64,000 bases of DNA from a bacterium (GCA_030824495.1 JAVBXP010000044.1:1-64000), one strand, 5' to 3'. Numbered from the stretch's first letter, positions 26,201 through 34,447 are shown. The notes: generated by a model from the sequence alone, not told the origin. Translations and numbers: made by a program.

Positions 26201-27334
26201 GCCGGTGTTGATGAACGTGCCGATCGATCCTCCAGAAATCTGATAGTCGTCCGCGCCTTCGTCCGAGCTCACCGAGCTGTCGACGATCGCCAAGCCGGAC
26301 ATTCTGAAAATGTTGTCGGCCTTGACGAGCATCACCTCGCCAATGCGCCCACCGCTGAAGGTGACGTCGTCGCCATCCCTAAACGCGCCAACGATATGGC
26401 CGCCGGAGATGATCGCTGTGTCGTAGTCGCCGCCCTGGTCCAACGTGCCCAGCGTGCCGGCCGTCAACAGGATGGCGTCCAGGCCGTCGCCTTGCGACAA
26501 AAGGCCGGTGACCGCAGCAATGCCGCCGACGGTCGCGCTGTCGTTGCCAGTACCTTGTTCAACAGCGCCGATGATCCCGCCAGACAGGGCCAGGACATCG
26601 CCAAAGCTTCCCTGATTGATCGTCGTGACCCGGCCGCCGTCGATCGTCGCGGTGTCGGTTCCTGAGTCTTGCAGCAGGGCGTCGATGATCGATCCGGCAT
26701 GCACGGTCGCTGAATCCGCGCCCGAACCTTGATCCAGCGTGCGCACGTCACCGCCCGACTGCAAATAGACGTCGTCGCCGCCGGCCTGCACGATCTGCTC
26801 TAGCAGGCCGTTGTTGACGGTGACGACATCCCCCCCCGTGCCTTGGACAAGCTGGCGGATGGAACCGCTGTTGATGGTGGCGATATTCGCACCCGTCCCT
26901 TGGTCTATCTTGGTGATATTGGCGCCGACCGTGATCTCGTCGTTGCTGGCGCCCTGCTCGACGACGCCGACGATGTTCACGCCGTTGATGAAGGCGCGAT
27001 CGGCGCCTGCGCCCTGGTTGACGACCGTCGTCGCAGCATTGGTGTTGGTGAAGGCGCCCCCATTGATATTGAGCACATCGGCGCTGCCAGCCTGGGTGAT
27101 GCTGGAGACAGTTCCAGCGCTGACGTTCAGCGTCGTGGCGCCAGTGCAAACGATCGCAGCGTTGCTGTAAGGCGCCGCCGGGGAACACGCGGCGCTCACC
27201 GGGCTAGGCGAGGCCACGGCCAAGGCCGCGCCGGCCGCCGACGCCAGCAGAATGGCGGAGAGGCCGCGGCCATCTACACCACCAACAAGATTTGAAACAG
27301 AAACGTACGCAGGAACTCGCGGCGATAGAGCCAT
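23201..27334 (-). CDS. Autotransporter with RTX-like repeat passenger
   Basis: A 1377-residue type V secretion protein. After a signal region (LSAILLASAAGAALAVASPSPVSAA) come about 15 repeats of roughly 20 residues with a QGxGxD core (VVNQGAGADRAFING, VEQGASNDEITVG, LDQGSGADSATVHAG). Next comes a stretch of GGxGDDxIxLxGG motifs like RTX repeats (GGEGDDVIELAGGAVGGSVYGD), a second half with longer spacing, and a C-terminal barrel of about 270 residues ending GSVGAKFAW. The passenger should fold as a beta-solenoid, perhaps calcium-bound. The ATG at 27334 has AGGGG upstream; a GTG at 27361 is possible. Receptor or adhesin function is not known. Confidence 0.85.
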   Translation of the reverse strand: MALSPRVPAYVSVSNLVGGVDGRGLSAILLASAAGAALAVASPSPVSAACSPAAPYSNAAIVCTGATTLNVSAGTVSSITQAGSADVLNINGGAFTNTNAATTVVNQGAGADRAFINGVNIVGVVEQGASNDEITVGANITKIDQGTGANIATINSGSIRQLVQGTGGDVVTVNNGLLEQIVQAGGDDVYLQSGGDVRTLDQGSGADSATVHAGSIIDALLQDSGTDTATIDGGRVTTINQGSFGDVLALSGGIIGAVEQGTGNDSATVGGIAAVTGLLSQGDGLDAILLTAGTLGTLDQGGDYDTAIISGGHIVGAFRDGDDVTFSGGRIGEVMLVKADNIFRMSGLAIVDSSVSSDEGADDYQISGGSIGTFINTGSNADRVAISGRASIGSHIDLEAGDDTLVLSAGQIGASIVGGEGDDVIELAGGAVGGSVYGDSSATNAGGRDAITLRGATVAGSIYGGRDNDVLSLNAGRAVAVGGDAGDDIITLAGASISGSVSGGDGDDSFEWTAGSLGSFIGGAGSDRAMVSGGAYAGAQVLDGGDDASTADGQIDILTLQGGVLAANGATILNWEIVKLVGTTATLSRIVTTELNVCGASTRLLGASVVNGDILGCAKIDDITLADSTAIGGDVEGAGGADLITVTGAAQVSGAIYGDNPGLDASGALAGGDTIKLLDASTVGEVFGQAGDDLIVLDGARITGSVVAGQGADTVELVTGAVFGAVYGDELVGTVGGDDKISLNGAVVGNGIAAGPGDDSIILASGRTGAVAGQDGDDLVRWASVAASIGTASGTNDGYIDGGEGSDDLEIEDRALQLSAITLLSGGDNTLASDGSVDVLRLNDAWSGALQGAAVVNWEDIEVNGGRVSFSDGMIATSLDDGHGLHIRLGGALDATNALAVIGNVLLEASTLQVGAGLGGNVATISGSLSNPLRSTVDLGAAAPGDQLNVAGDYVGGGAILFGVALDDSGSPADRLSVAGDTTGVSTIAVSRVAGTGAQTRDGGIKLIDIGGASNGEFLLDGGSLIVGAWDYRLLRNGLGADAADGDWYLRSSLSAAAQVRTPYAKSLLGFSAAAGGALDARIGDCSVTMQLTADRRTAVCGEGVWARVIGVHAAYSARRGASYDQDVGLLQGGYQASVFEGRGGALLIGAMATLGKASSDVQISPDPTTFAARTGAIRTTGVGGGINLTWLGDEGLYADAVGQLMWFDSDLLNSGDLGVRGAGALGSGLSLEAGRRFVSGSWVFVPHGRLAYTAIDFDNFSDASGVETRLHAGDSLIARGGVDMARTTALGPRLANRLRLHGSLNLDVEVAGNTAVDVGDTRLEQAEQRVWGEVGGGVTYATAGRVRLFGEGAYGASLGAERSDRWRGSVGAKFAW

Positions 27335-27744
27335 CAATGCAACCCCTGCGCGCTTGAACACTCCCCGTTTGACCGGTGGCCGAAGTAACTAGCGCCCCTC
27401 GGAAACACACATCTCAAATGAAATATTGGAGTATTGGTCGCGCACCTGATGTGGGACACGTCCAGGATTTCGCATGGCGTGTAACGTTCAAATTGCTACA
27501 TCAAGGGAAGCGATAACAATTGTAAGCAATTGTAAGATGGCAACTATTATAGATATTTACTTTGGATTAAGCCAATTTCCAGAAGATACTTAGAATCAGT
27601 TTTTATTTGAACTAAATATCTGCCACTTTAAGGTTGCGCTCGCTCGCCCACTTCAATCAGCGCGGGCGACGTCTCGAGAACGCGGGGCTCGACGCGCCAG
27701 ACGGTCAGTCTCGATGTCGACAACCTACGGGCTCGCAGCCCACA
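27335..27744. promoter_or_regulatory. AT-rich promoter region of the autotransporter, with tandem CAATTGTAAG
   Basis: No gene is visible here. The segment from about 27410 to 27640 is strikingly AT-rich for this chromosome. It contains two abutting copies of CAATTGTAAG (27517-27536) and several A/T runs, about 190 bases upstream of the autotransporter start. This looks like a regulated or recently acquired promoter. Confidence 0.5.
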
Positions 27745-29562
27745 TCATCCGGCCGAGCGAACGTCCTCGTCTTCAGCGTGATCAAGGCCGCGCGCCGCCA
27801 GAGCGATAGCCTCGAACAGCCGTGCGACCTTGATCGGCTTGCTGACGTGATCGTCCATTCCTGCCGCGCGCAGGTCGGTGACCTGATGGACCATGGCGTT
27901 GGCCGTCAGGGCGATCACCGGAGTGCGCGGACGGCCGCTGGCCCGTTCGCGGGCGCGGATCTCCCTCACGGCTGAAACGCCGTCCATCACCGGCATCTGC
28001 ACGTCCATGAGGATCATGTCCCACGCCGCGCTTTCCCAAGCGGCGACAGCCTGAGCCCCGTCCTCCACGATGGTAGGGGTCACGCCGATCTGCGCGAGCA
28101 GCGCGGTCAGCACGGTTCGGTTCACTTCGTTGTCTTCGGCCGCCAGGATGCGCAACGTCATTGACGCCGGTTGCGCCGGCTCATCGATGACCGAGGCCTC
28201 GAGGTGGTCGCCCACTCGCTGCAATGGCAGGCTGACGGTGAAGGTCGAGCCGTCCGCGGCGGTGCTCTCGACCGAGATCGCGCCACCCATGAGCTCGCAG
28301 AGCTCGCGGCAGATCGCCAGCCCTAGGCCAGTGCCGCCGTGGCGACGGGTCGTTGTGCTGTCCAGCTGTTCAAACTTGCGGAACAACCGGGCGCGGTGGG
28401 CTTCCGGAATCCCGGGCCCGGTATCGCTTATGGCGACCTGAATCACGCCTCCGACCCTGGCGACCGCCACCCGGACCTCACCCCGCGGCGTGAACTTCAC
28501 GGCGTTGGAAATCAGGTTGTAGAGCACTTGCCGCAGCCGGAGCGGATCACCGCGGTAGACGCCGGGCGCGCCTTCCCCCATCTCCAGACGCAGATCCAGC
28601 CCCTTGGCCGTGGCGGCCGGTGCGAAGGCGGCGATCGAAGCGTGCAACACTTCGCGCAGCTCGAACTCTACGGTCTCGATCTCAAGCCGGCCCGCCTCGA
28701 TCTTGGAGAGGTCGAGCACATCGTTGAGGATTTCGGTCAGGGCCTCGCCTGAGCGCCGGATGACCGCCAGACGCCCGCGCTGGGCGTCCGAAAGATGATC
28801 GGCGGACATTGCCTGGGCCATGCCTAGGACGCCGTTCAGCGGCGTTCTGATCTCGTGGCTGATCGTCGCCAGGAAGGTGCTCTTGGCGGCGTTGGCGTCC
28901 GCCGCCTCGGTCTCCTTTTCGATCGCGGCCTGCAGCGCCAGGGCCATTTGGCGCTCGATATTCCGGCGCTTGAAGGCGGCCTGCAGGACGTAGGTGAAGA
29001 AGCCCCAGACGGCGAGTAGAACGAGCAGGATCTCGACCCACTCAGTTACGCCGCCCAGCCAGGTGAGGCTGGACATTACGGTTAGGAAGCTGACGATCAA
29101 CGAAGCCGATCCGATCCGCCGCGAAATCACGAACTCGTCGGCCGCGCTGAGCGAGATGGCGCCCATCATGACGAGACCGCCGGCCAAGGCCGTGTGCGAG
29201 CCGCCAACGATCAAGGCGAAGGGCAAACTACAGTACGCTGCGGTCTGCAACGCCGTCGCCAGCGCGACGATCAATTCCCAGCGTCGAGCCGGCGCCGGCT
29301 GACGCCCCGCCAGATCACACAGCGCCCAACTGCTTCCAATCATCAGCATGTTGGCCGCCAACCACGCCGCCGCAAAACTCGGGCCCAACCAAACCCAGGC
29401 CCCAATCGCCGCCAAGACGCTCATTGGAACAATGGCCAGCCGATCGCGCCGACGGAAGGCGATGATCCGCATCCAACTCAATTGCGAGGCGACAAAATCG
29501 CCGTCGGTCGCGACCGGCGTGGTGGGCACACGGGCCGCCCAGCTGCGCCAGACAGACTTCAT
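27745..29562 (-). CDS. Hybrid sensor histidine kinase / response regulator
   Basis: A 605-residue protein. The N-terminal about 200 residues hold several membrane helices and no extracytoplasmic domain (MASE-like, for example IVPMSVLAAIGAWVWLG). HisKA has STFLATISHEIRTPLNGVLG. The ATPase domain has NLISNAVKFTP, ISDTGPGIP and RRHGGTGLGLAICREL. A C-terminal receiver reads ILAAEDNEVNRTVLTALL...DMILMDVQMPVMDG...VIALTANA...SKPI. The signal and output are unknown; no output regulator lies next to it. I chose ATG 29562 because TAGGAG is eight bases upstream; the ORF opens at a GTG nine bases earlier. Confidence 0.92.
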   Translation of the reverse strand: MKSVWRSWAARVPTTPVATDGDFVASQLSWMRIIAFRRRDRLAIVPMSVLAAIGAWVWLGPSFAAAWLAANMLMIGSSWALCDLAGRQPAPARRWELIVALATALQTAAYCSLPFALIVGGSHTALAGGLVMMGAISLSAADEFVISRRIGSASLIVSFLTVMSSLTWLGGVTEWVEILLVLLAVWGFFTYVLQAAFKRRNIERQMALALQAAIEKETEAADANAAKSTFLATISHEIRTPLNGVLGMAQAMSADHLSDAQRGRLAVIRRSGEALTEILNDVLDLSKIEAGRLEIETVEFELREVLHASIAAFAPAATAKGLDLRLEMGEGAPGVYRGDPLRLRQVLYNLISNAVKFTPRGEVRVAVARVGGVIQVAISDTGPGIPEAHRARLFRKFEQLDSTTTRRHGGTGLGLAICRELCELMGGAISVESTAADGSTFTVSLPLQRVGDHLEASVIDEPAQPASMTLRILAAEDNEVNRTVLTALLAQIGVTPTIVEDGAQAVAAWESAAWDMILMDVQMPVMDGVSAVREIRARERASGRPRTPVIALTANAMVHQVTDLRAAGMDDHVSKPIKVARLFEAIALAARGLDHAEDEDVRSAG

Positions 29563-29665
29563 CGGCGTCACTCCTATCGGTGCAGGCCGATCATAGATTC
29601 ACGGTTGAGCTTTCGGAGTCGTTAGCCCTCAGCCGATCAGGCCGAAAAGATGTCGCGCGGGCGAT

Positions 29666-29683
29666 CCGTAAGACTACTTAAGG
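29666..29683 (+). promoter_or_regulatory. Possible FixJ-box-like element upstream of 38-residue gene
   Basis: CCGTAAGACTACTTAAGG shares a CTTAAG end and a TA-rich start with the element at 31992-32010 between fixL and the oxidase gene. It lies 66 bases before the small membrane protein gene. The match is loose, and CTTAAG also occurs elsewhere in the window. Confidence 0.25.
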
Positions 29684-29748
29684 AGGTGTCCCGAATTTTC
29701 GAAACGGCGGCCAAGCGCCACGGTGAGCTCACTCAAAGGAGCTCAGAC

Positions 29749-29865
29749 ATGACTTTTGAAACCCTTTACCTGGCGCTGGTTGTCGTCTCGTTTTCCACCT
29801 TCGCCCTCATCCTCGGCGGGGCCGGCATCTGGTGCGCCCTGGACAAGGCTTCCGCTCGCAAATGA
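29749..29865 (+). CDS. 38-residue single-pass membrane protein
   Basis: MTFETLYLALVVVSFSTFALILGGAGIWCALDKASARK is one membrane helix with a short basic tail. AAGGAG sits eight bases before the ATG, a better start than the 71-codon ORF at 29650. It is convergent with fixJ, the two stops being only four bases apart. Its size and place in an oxygen-signalling locus recall small subunits of terminal oxidases, but that is inference and no family is recognised. Confidence 0.65.
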   Translation: MTFETLYLALVVVSFSTFALILGGAGIWCALDKASARK

Positions 29866-29869
29866 GCGG

Positions 29870-30478
29870 TCAGGCGCGCTCGGCCAACATCGCCATGCGC
29901 ACCAATTCCGACAGGCTGGCCGCCTTCATCTTGGTCATGACGTTTGCGCGGTAGATTTCCACCGTGCGCGGGCTGATGCCGAGATCGAAGGCGATCACCT
30001 TGTTAGCGTGACCGGCCACGAGCCCGTCCAGCACCTCACGTTCACGTCCAGACAGCGACGTGAGCCGACCCGTTATCTCGGCCACCTCGGCCGCGCCGCG
30101 CCGACCCTCCTCGCCGCTCCGCAACGCCGTAGCGATGGCCGCAAGCAGGATGTCGTCGTTGAACGGCTTTTCGATGAAATCGGCGACGCCGGCCTTCATC
30201 GCCTCCACGGCCAGCGGCACATCGGCGTGGCCGGTGATCATGATGATCGGCAGGGTGAATCCTTGCGTCTTCAACCGCCTGACCAGCTCGATCCCAGTCA
30301 TTTCAGGCATTCGGACGTCGGTGACGACGCAGCCGCTGGTGACCTCCGGCAAGGCCTCCAGGAAGGCGATCGCCGAGTCATAGACACGCGTCTCTAGGCT
30401 GGCCGTCTCCAGCAGGAAGGACAGGGAGTCGCGAACGGCGGGATCGTCGTCGATCACATGCACCAGTTCAGCCATCAA
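29870..30478 (-). CDS. fixJ: Oxygen response regulator FixJ
   Basis: A 202-residue two-domain regulator. The receiver has the acidic pocket DDD (residues 10-12), the phosphoacceptor D54 in [12 protein letters not shown], and K in FIEKPF. A LuxR-type helix-turn-helix follows ([43 protein letters not shown]). Phosphorylated FixJ activates microaerobic genes. The start overlaps the 3' end of fixL by 11 bases, so the pair is translationally coupled. fixK is not in the window. Confidence 0.92.
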   Translation of the reverse strand: MMAELVHVIDDDPAVRDSLSFLLETASLETRVYDSAIAFLEALPEVTSGCVVTDVRMPEMTGIELVRRLKTQGFTLPIIMITGHADVPLAVEAMKAGVADFIEKPFNDDILLAAIATALRSGEEGRRGAAEVAEITGRLTSLSGREREVLDGLVAGHANKVIAFDLGISPRTVEIYRANVMTKMKAASLSELVRMAMLAERA

Positions 30479-31985
30479 GTTCCTCGTCTGCTACGCCGCG
30501 CAAGGTGAAGTGGAAGCTGGCGCCCCCGCCAGGATTCGGCTCGGCCCAAATCCGACCGCCATGGGCCTCGACGATCGTGCGCGAGATCGAAAGGCCCACC
30601 CCCATGCCATGACGCTTGGTGGTTATGAAGGGCTGGAACAGTTGGTCGGCCACTTCCGGGCTGACCCCGGGTCCAGTGTCCGCGACGGTGATCTGGACAA
30701 ATCCGTCCTCGACCGGGCGGGCGGCGACGTGAAGCTCGCGACGCGTCGAGGCCTCCATCGCGTCGATGGCGTTGCGGATCAGGTTCAGCACGACCTGCTG
30801 GATCTGCACCCGATCGGCCAGGACGAGGTTCACGGCCGAGTCGAGATCGAACTGCACCCGCACCCCATGTTCCTTGGCGCCGACCAGGGCCAAGGCGCCC
30901 GCCTCCTCGATCAGCTTGGGCAGGCTTTCAAGCCGGCGCTCTGTCTCGCCCCGCGAGACGAAGTCGCGAAGTCGGCGGATGATTTCGCCGGCGCGCAAGG
31001 TCTGTTCGCTGGCCTTTTCCAGGGCCTCGGTCAGGCGCTCGCGCGGGATATCCTCGGCCCCTAGCAACCGGACAGAACCACGCAGATAATTGGCGATGGC
31101 CGAGAGCGGCTGGTTCAACTCGTGGGCCAGGGTCGAAGCCATTTCCCCCAACGCCGTCAGCCTGGAGATATGGACCAGCTCGGACTGCAACTCCTGCAGC
31201 CGCGCCTCAGTCCGCTGGCGCTCGGTTAGGTCGCGGACGAAACCGGTGAAGAACCGGCCGCCCTCGGTCCGCATTTCGCCGACCGCCAATTCCATGGGGA
31301 AAGTCGAGCCGTCCTTGCGCTCGCCCACCACCACACGGCCCATGCCGATGATCCGGCGCTCATGGGTCCGGTAGTAGCGTTGCAGATAGCCGTCGTGCGC
31401 CTCCTTGTGGGGCGCAGGCATCAGCAAACGGACATTGCGCCCGACCGCCTCGGCCGAGGTCCAGCCGAACAGGCGCTCGGCGGCGCTGCTGAAGGACTGG
31501 ATGACGCCCAGTTCGTCGATGACGATCATGGCGTCGGGAACGGTGTCGAGGATCGAACTCAGATGGGCTTCACGGGCGATGAGATCGCGGTTGATCGCGG
31601 CGGCCTCGCGCCGGGATCGCTGAAACCATTCGCCACCGGTGACGATCGCCGCGGCCACGCCTGCGAAGACCACCGCACTGGCGATGTCGGCGCGGCCGAG
31701 CGTCTCCACCCGCGTCGCCAGGGCCAATCCGCAGCCGAGGCCGAACAGGGAAGCCAAGGCGCCAGGCGCGAGACCGCCATAGGCCGAGGCCATGACCACC
31801 GCCGGGACGAAGACCAGGAAGGCGACTCGCTCGCCCACCACCGGCTGCAGGATCAGGTGCGCGAAGACGCCGGCCGCTGTCGCCAGAATCGCCACGGCGA
31901 CCCCGGTCCAGAGGTTGGACGCCTTGTTCTGCAGCCTGCGGCTCCTTTGGTTCGCTTGAGAGGTGATAGCCCGACCGATCGTCAA
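30468..31985 (-). CDS. fixL: Oxygen-sensing PAS histidine kinase FixL
   Basis: A 505-residue membrane kinase. Residues 25-125 hold membrane helices. The PAS domain (about 135-255) carries the FixL haem signature [46 protein letters not shown]197 matches the proximal haem ligand and R217 the distal arginine of Bradyrhizobium FixL (H200/R220). The kinase core has H288 in [20 protein letters not shown]. Oxygen binding at the haem should turn the kinase off. The ORF opens with TTG at 31985 and has no good Shine-Dalgarno site, so the true start may be slightly internal. Divergent from the alternative oxidase. Confidence 0.93.
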   Translation of the reverse strand: MTIGRAITSQANQRSRRLQNKASNLWTGVAVAILATAAGVFAHLILQPVVGERVAFLVFVPAVVMASAYGGLAPGALASLFGLGCGLALATRVETLGRADIASAVVFAGVAAAIVTGGEWFQRSRREAAAINRDLIAREAHLSSILDTVPDAMIVIDELGVIQSFSSAAERLFGWTSAEAVGRNVRLLMPAPHKEAHDGYLQRYYRTHERRIIGMGRVVVGERKDGSTFPMELAVGEMRTEGGRFFTGFVRDLTERQRTEARLQELQSELVHISRLTALGEMASTLAHELNQPLSAIANYLRGSVRLLGAEDIPRERLTEALEKASEQTLRAGEIIRRLRDFVSRGETERRLESLPKLIEEAGALALVGAKEHGVRVQFDLDSAVNLVLADRVQIQQVVLNLIRNAIDAMEASTRRELHVAARPVEDGFVQITVADTGPGVSPEVADQLFQPFITTKRHGMGVGLSISRTIVEAHGGRIWAEPNPGGGASFHFTLRGVADEELDG

Positions 31986-31991
31986 GAGGAG

Positions 31992-32010
31992 TTACGGGAT
32001 TCCCCTTAAG
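31992..32010 (+). promoter_or_regulatory. Candidate FixJ binding site between fixL and alternative oxidase
   Basis: TTACGGGATTCCCCTTAAG resembles, from memory, rhizobial FixJ elements of the TAC-...-TTTCCC-TTA type. It lies 96-114 bases before the oxidase ATG and 7 bases before the annotated fixL start. Placement suits activation of the oxidase operon. Confidence 0.35.
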
Positions 32011-32105
32011 CGGAAGACACGGATGTTGTCCAAGCCTGGCGGAACTTATCGATAGCCATGAACTCGGCGCCAGATCGGCCGCCGCAGCGCCACCAGGAGC
32101 CGGAC

Positions 32106-32795
32106 ATGACCGCCCCCGCCGTCGAAGCCACCTCTCATCACCAGCCTGTCGGAGCCTCCGACCAGATCGCCTATGGGTTCGTGAAGCTGCTGCGTTTCTG
32201 CGCCGACACCTTCTTCGCCAAGCGCTACGGCCACCGTGCTGTGGTCCTCGAGACCGTCGCGGCCGTGCCGGGCATGGTCGGCGCAACCCTCAACCACCTG
32301 AAGTGCCTGCGCCGGATGTGCGACGACAAGGGTTGGATCAAGACCCTGATGGACGAGGCCGAGAACGAGCGCATGCACCTGATGACCTTCATCGAGGTCT
32401 GCAAGCCCACCGCCTTCGAACGCTTCGTCGTGGTGGCGGTGCAGTGGGTCTTCTACCTGTTCTTCTTCGGCCTTTATCTCGTCTCTCCCAAGACCGCTCA
32501 CCGGGTGGTCGGCTACTTCGAGGAAGAGGCAGTGATCAGCTACACGCACTATCTGGCGGAGATCGACGAGGGCCGTTCTGAGAATGTGCCGGCCCCGCAG
32601 ATCGCCAAGACCTACTGGGGTCTGCCGGACACCGCGACCCTGCGCGATGTTGTCCTGGTCGTTCGCGCCGACGAGGCCCACCACCGCGACGTCAACCACG
32701 GCTACGCCAACGAACTGATCGGTCTGCCGCAAACCCCGGTCGCCCCCTGCCCGCCGCATGCGGTGCTGGAACCGACCTGGAAAGCCGCCGCCTAA
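32106..32795 (+). CDS. Alternative oxidase (cyanide-resistant quinol oxidase)
   Basis: A 229-residue di-iron oxidase that moves electrons from ubiquinol straight to oxygen without pumping protons. All ligand motifs are visible: E49 in [12 protein letters not shown]88 and H91 in NERMHLM, the glutamates in [14 protein letters not shown], and E190/H193 in [12 protein letters not shown]. Two hydrophobic helices ([19 protein letters not shown]) dip into the membrane. AGGAG precedes the ATG at 32106; the 16 extra codons of the ORF are not needed. AOX is uncommon in bacteria. It forms an operon with the FixT-like gene 12 bases downstream, opposite fixLJ. Confidence 0.93.
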   Translation: MTAPAVEATSHHQPVGASDQIAYGFVKLLRFCADTFFAKRYGHRAVVLETVAAVPGMVGATLNHLKCLRRMCDDKGWIKTLMDEAENERMHLMTFIEVCKPTAFERFVVVAVQWVFYLFFFGLYLVSPKTAHRVVGYFEEEAVISYTHYLAEIDEGRSENVPAPQIAKTYWGLPDTATLRDVVLVVRADEAHHRDVNHGYANELIGLPQTPVAPCPPHAVLEPTWKAAA

Positions 32796-32807
32796 TCGAA
32801 AGGAAGC

Positions 32808-33236
32808 GTGGGACCTGGGCCGCCGGCCCGGGTCTCGCCGATCTCAGCCATGATCGAAACGCCTGCGCCCGCCCCGCTGCTGGTCGTCGACGACGATCCG
32901 GCCATCCGCACGTCGCTGAAGTTCGCACTCGAGATCGAGGGCTACGCAGTCGAGACCTATGCCGACGCCGAGAGCCTGGCCGCCCGCCAGGACCTCCCGG
33001 ATAACGGCTGCCTGGTGGTCGACTACCAACTTCCGGGCATGGATGGCCTGGAGTTGGTCGAGACCCTCCGCCACCGAGCGGTCTGCCTGCCGGCGCTGCT
33101 GATGACCACGCAACCGACCCGCCAAGTGCGCCTACGCGCCGAGCAGGCCGGGGTCGGCATCATCGAGAAGCCGCTGCTGTCGAGTTCGCTGGGCGACGCG
33201 CTCGCCAGGTTGCTAGACCCCTCCGCCCCGCACTAG
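32808..33236 (+). CDS. FixT-like single-domain receiver
   Basis: A 142-residue protein that is a lone receiver domain: acidic DDD at 28-30, D72 in CLVVDYQLPGMDG, LLMTTQP, and K121 in IIEKPLL, with no output domain. Context (beside fixLJ) and sequence point to FixT, the Caulobacter receiver that inhibits FixL kinase activity. As I recall, FixT there binds an iron-sulfur cluster; this protein has two cysteines (C68, C93). The GTG at 32808 has AAAGGAAG just upstream; the ATG at 32850 has none. It overlaps the kynA stop by a shared CTAG, the genes being convergent. Confidence 0.75.
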   Translation: MGPGPPARVSPISAMIETPAPAPLLVVDDDPAIRTSLKFALEIEGYAVETYADAESLAARQDLPDNGCLVVDYQLPGMDGLELVETLRHRAVCLPALLMTTQPTRQVRLRAEQAGVGIIEKPLLSSSLGDALARLLDPSAPH

Positions 33237-34039
33237 AGCGAGGTGCGGACCCGGAAGAGCTCGGGGAAGAACGAGCCTTCCAACGCCTTGGCCAGATAGG
33301 CCGCGCCGGCGCTGCCGCCGGTGCCCTGTTTGAACCCGATGATCCGCTCGACGGTTTTCAAGTGCGCGAAGCGCCATTGCTGGAAGCGGAACTCCAGATC
33401 GACCAGCTTCTCCGCCAGCTCGTAGAGATCCCAGTAGCGTTCCGGGTCGCGGTAGACACTAACCCAGGCGGCCTCGACGGCGGCGTCCGCCTCGTGCGGC
33501 AGGCGCAGATCGCGCTCCAGCAGCTGGGCCGGGATATCGAAGCCCCGTCGCGACAACAGCCGAACGCACTCGTCATAGAGACTCGGCTCGGCCAGGGCCG
33601 CTTCGAGCACGCCGTACACCTCAGTCGTCTCGTGGACCCGCAGCATCGAGGCGTCCTTGGCCCCCATCAGGAACTCCAGCATCCGGTACTGGAATGACTG
33701 GAAGCCGGAGCTTTGACCCAAGTGCGGGCGCAGCGCGTGATAGTCGCTGGGCGTCATGGTCCCCAGCACGTCCCAGGACTGGATCAGCTGCCCCTGGATA
33801 CGGCTGACACGGGCGATCATCTTGAAGGCCGGGCCAAGGTCGTCATCGCGGATGTGCTGACGGGCGGCCGAAAGCTCGTGGATGGACAGCTTGAGCCACA
33901 ACTCGGAAGCCTGGTGGATGATGATGAACAGCAGTTCGTCGTGCTCATCCGAACGTGGCCGCTGGGCGGACAGCAGGGTGTCCAGGCCCAGATAGTCGCC
34001 GTAGCTCATGGCCGGCGGGGTATGCAATTTCTCGCTCAT
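33233..34039 (-). CDS. kynA: Tryptophan 2,3-dioxygenase
   Basis: A 268-residue haem dioxygenase that opens the indole ring of tryptophan to N-formylkynurenine, the first step of the kynurenine route. MSYGDYLGLDTLLSAQRP, ELLFIIIHQASELWLKLSIHEL, SSGFQSFQYRMLEFLMG and FKQGTGGSAGAAYLAKAL are family motifs. The length is normal for bacterial TDO. I use ATG 34039; the ORF opens with TTG at 34057. Other kynurenine genes are not in the window. It is oxygen-dependent and convergent with the oxidase operon. Confidence 0.93.
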   Translation of the reverse strand: MSEKLHTPPAMSYGDYLGLDTLLSAQRPRSDEHDELLFIIIHQASELWLKLSIHELSAARQHIRDDDLGPAFKMIARVSRIQGQLIQSWDVLGTMTPSDYHALRPHLGQSSGFQSFQYRMLEFLMGAKDASMLRVHETTEVYGVLEAALAEPSLYDECVRLLSRRGFDIPAQLLERDLRLPHEADAAVEAAWVSVYRDPERYWDLYELAEKLVDLEFRFQQWRFAHLKTVERIIGFKQGTGGSAGAAYLAKALEGSFFPELFRVRTSL

Positions 34040-34081
34040 GGCGCGGTCATATCGCAATTTCCGCGCCGCAGAACCGGGTTC

Positions 34082-34447
34082 CTACGCCGGGCGGCCTGGC
34101 TCCGGCGCGTAGTTCGGCTGATCGATGGCGATTTGCTCGACGATGTTGGCCTTCAGGGCCGCCAGCAGGCCGGGCGTGTCGCGATCCATCGCCCCTTCCC
34201 GCAGGCGCGTGCAAAGGTCTGCGTTCAGTTCGGCGACGGAGCCGTCTCGGCCCAGCAGCGCTGAGAGACGCTGCGTCGCCGCCGCTTCGGCCGCCGCCCC
34301 CTGCACCAGTTCGCGCCGCACGACGCTCAGCGCATTGGCGGCGACCCTGGCCAGGAATGCATCGCGTGGATTGAGCTCGGAGCGAACGCCGTCGATCCAG
34401 CCGGCGACGGCGTCCAACAGCTCCTCGGCGCGGGGATGGTCGATCAC
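34082..34447 (-). CDS. DUF6285 protein
   Basis: A 121-residue helical protein: DHPRAEELLDAVAGWIDGVRSELNPRDAFLARVAANALSVVRREL, then LSALLGRDGSVAELNADLCTRLREG and a C-terminal IVEQIAIDQPNYAPEP. This pattern matches DUF6285, a small partner found with a phosphotransferase and acyl-CoA dehydrogenase. The function is unknown. The GTG start overlaps the TGA of the phosphotransferase gene (GTGA), with GGAG eight bases upstream, so translation is coupled. Confidence 0.82.
   Translation of the reverse strand: MIDHPRAEELLDAVAGWIDGVRSELNPRDAFLARVAANALSVVRRELVQGAAAEAAATQRLSALLGRDGSVAELNADLCTRLREGAMDRDTPGLLAALKANIVEQIAIDQPNYAPEPGRPA

Noticed and set aside
23081-27744. tRNA-Cys plus autotransporter as an integrated island
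   Set aside because: No integrase, no repeated tRNA 3' end and no clear attachment site are visible; only the AT-rich promoter hints at transfer.
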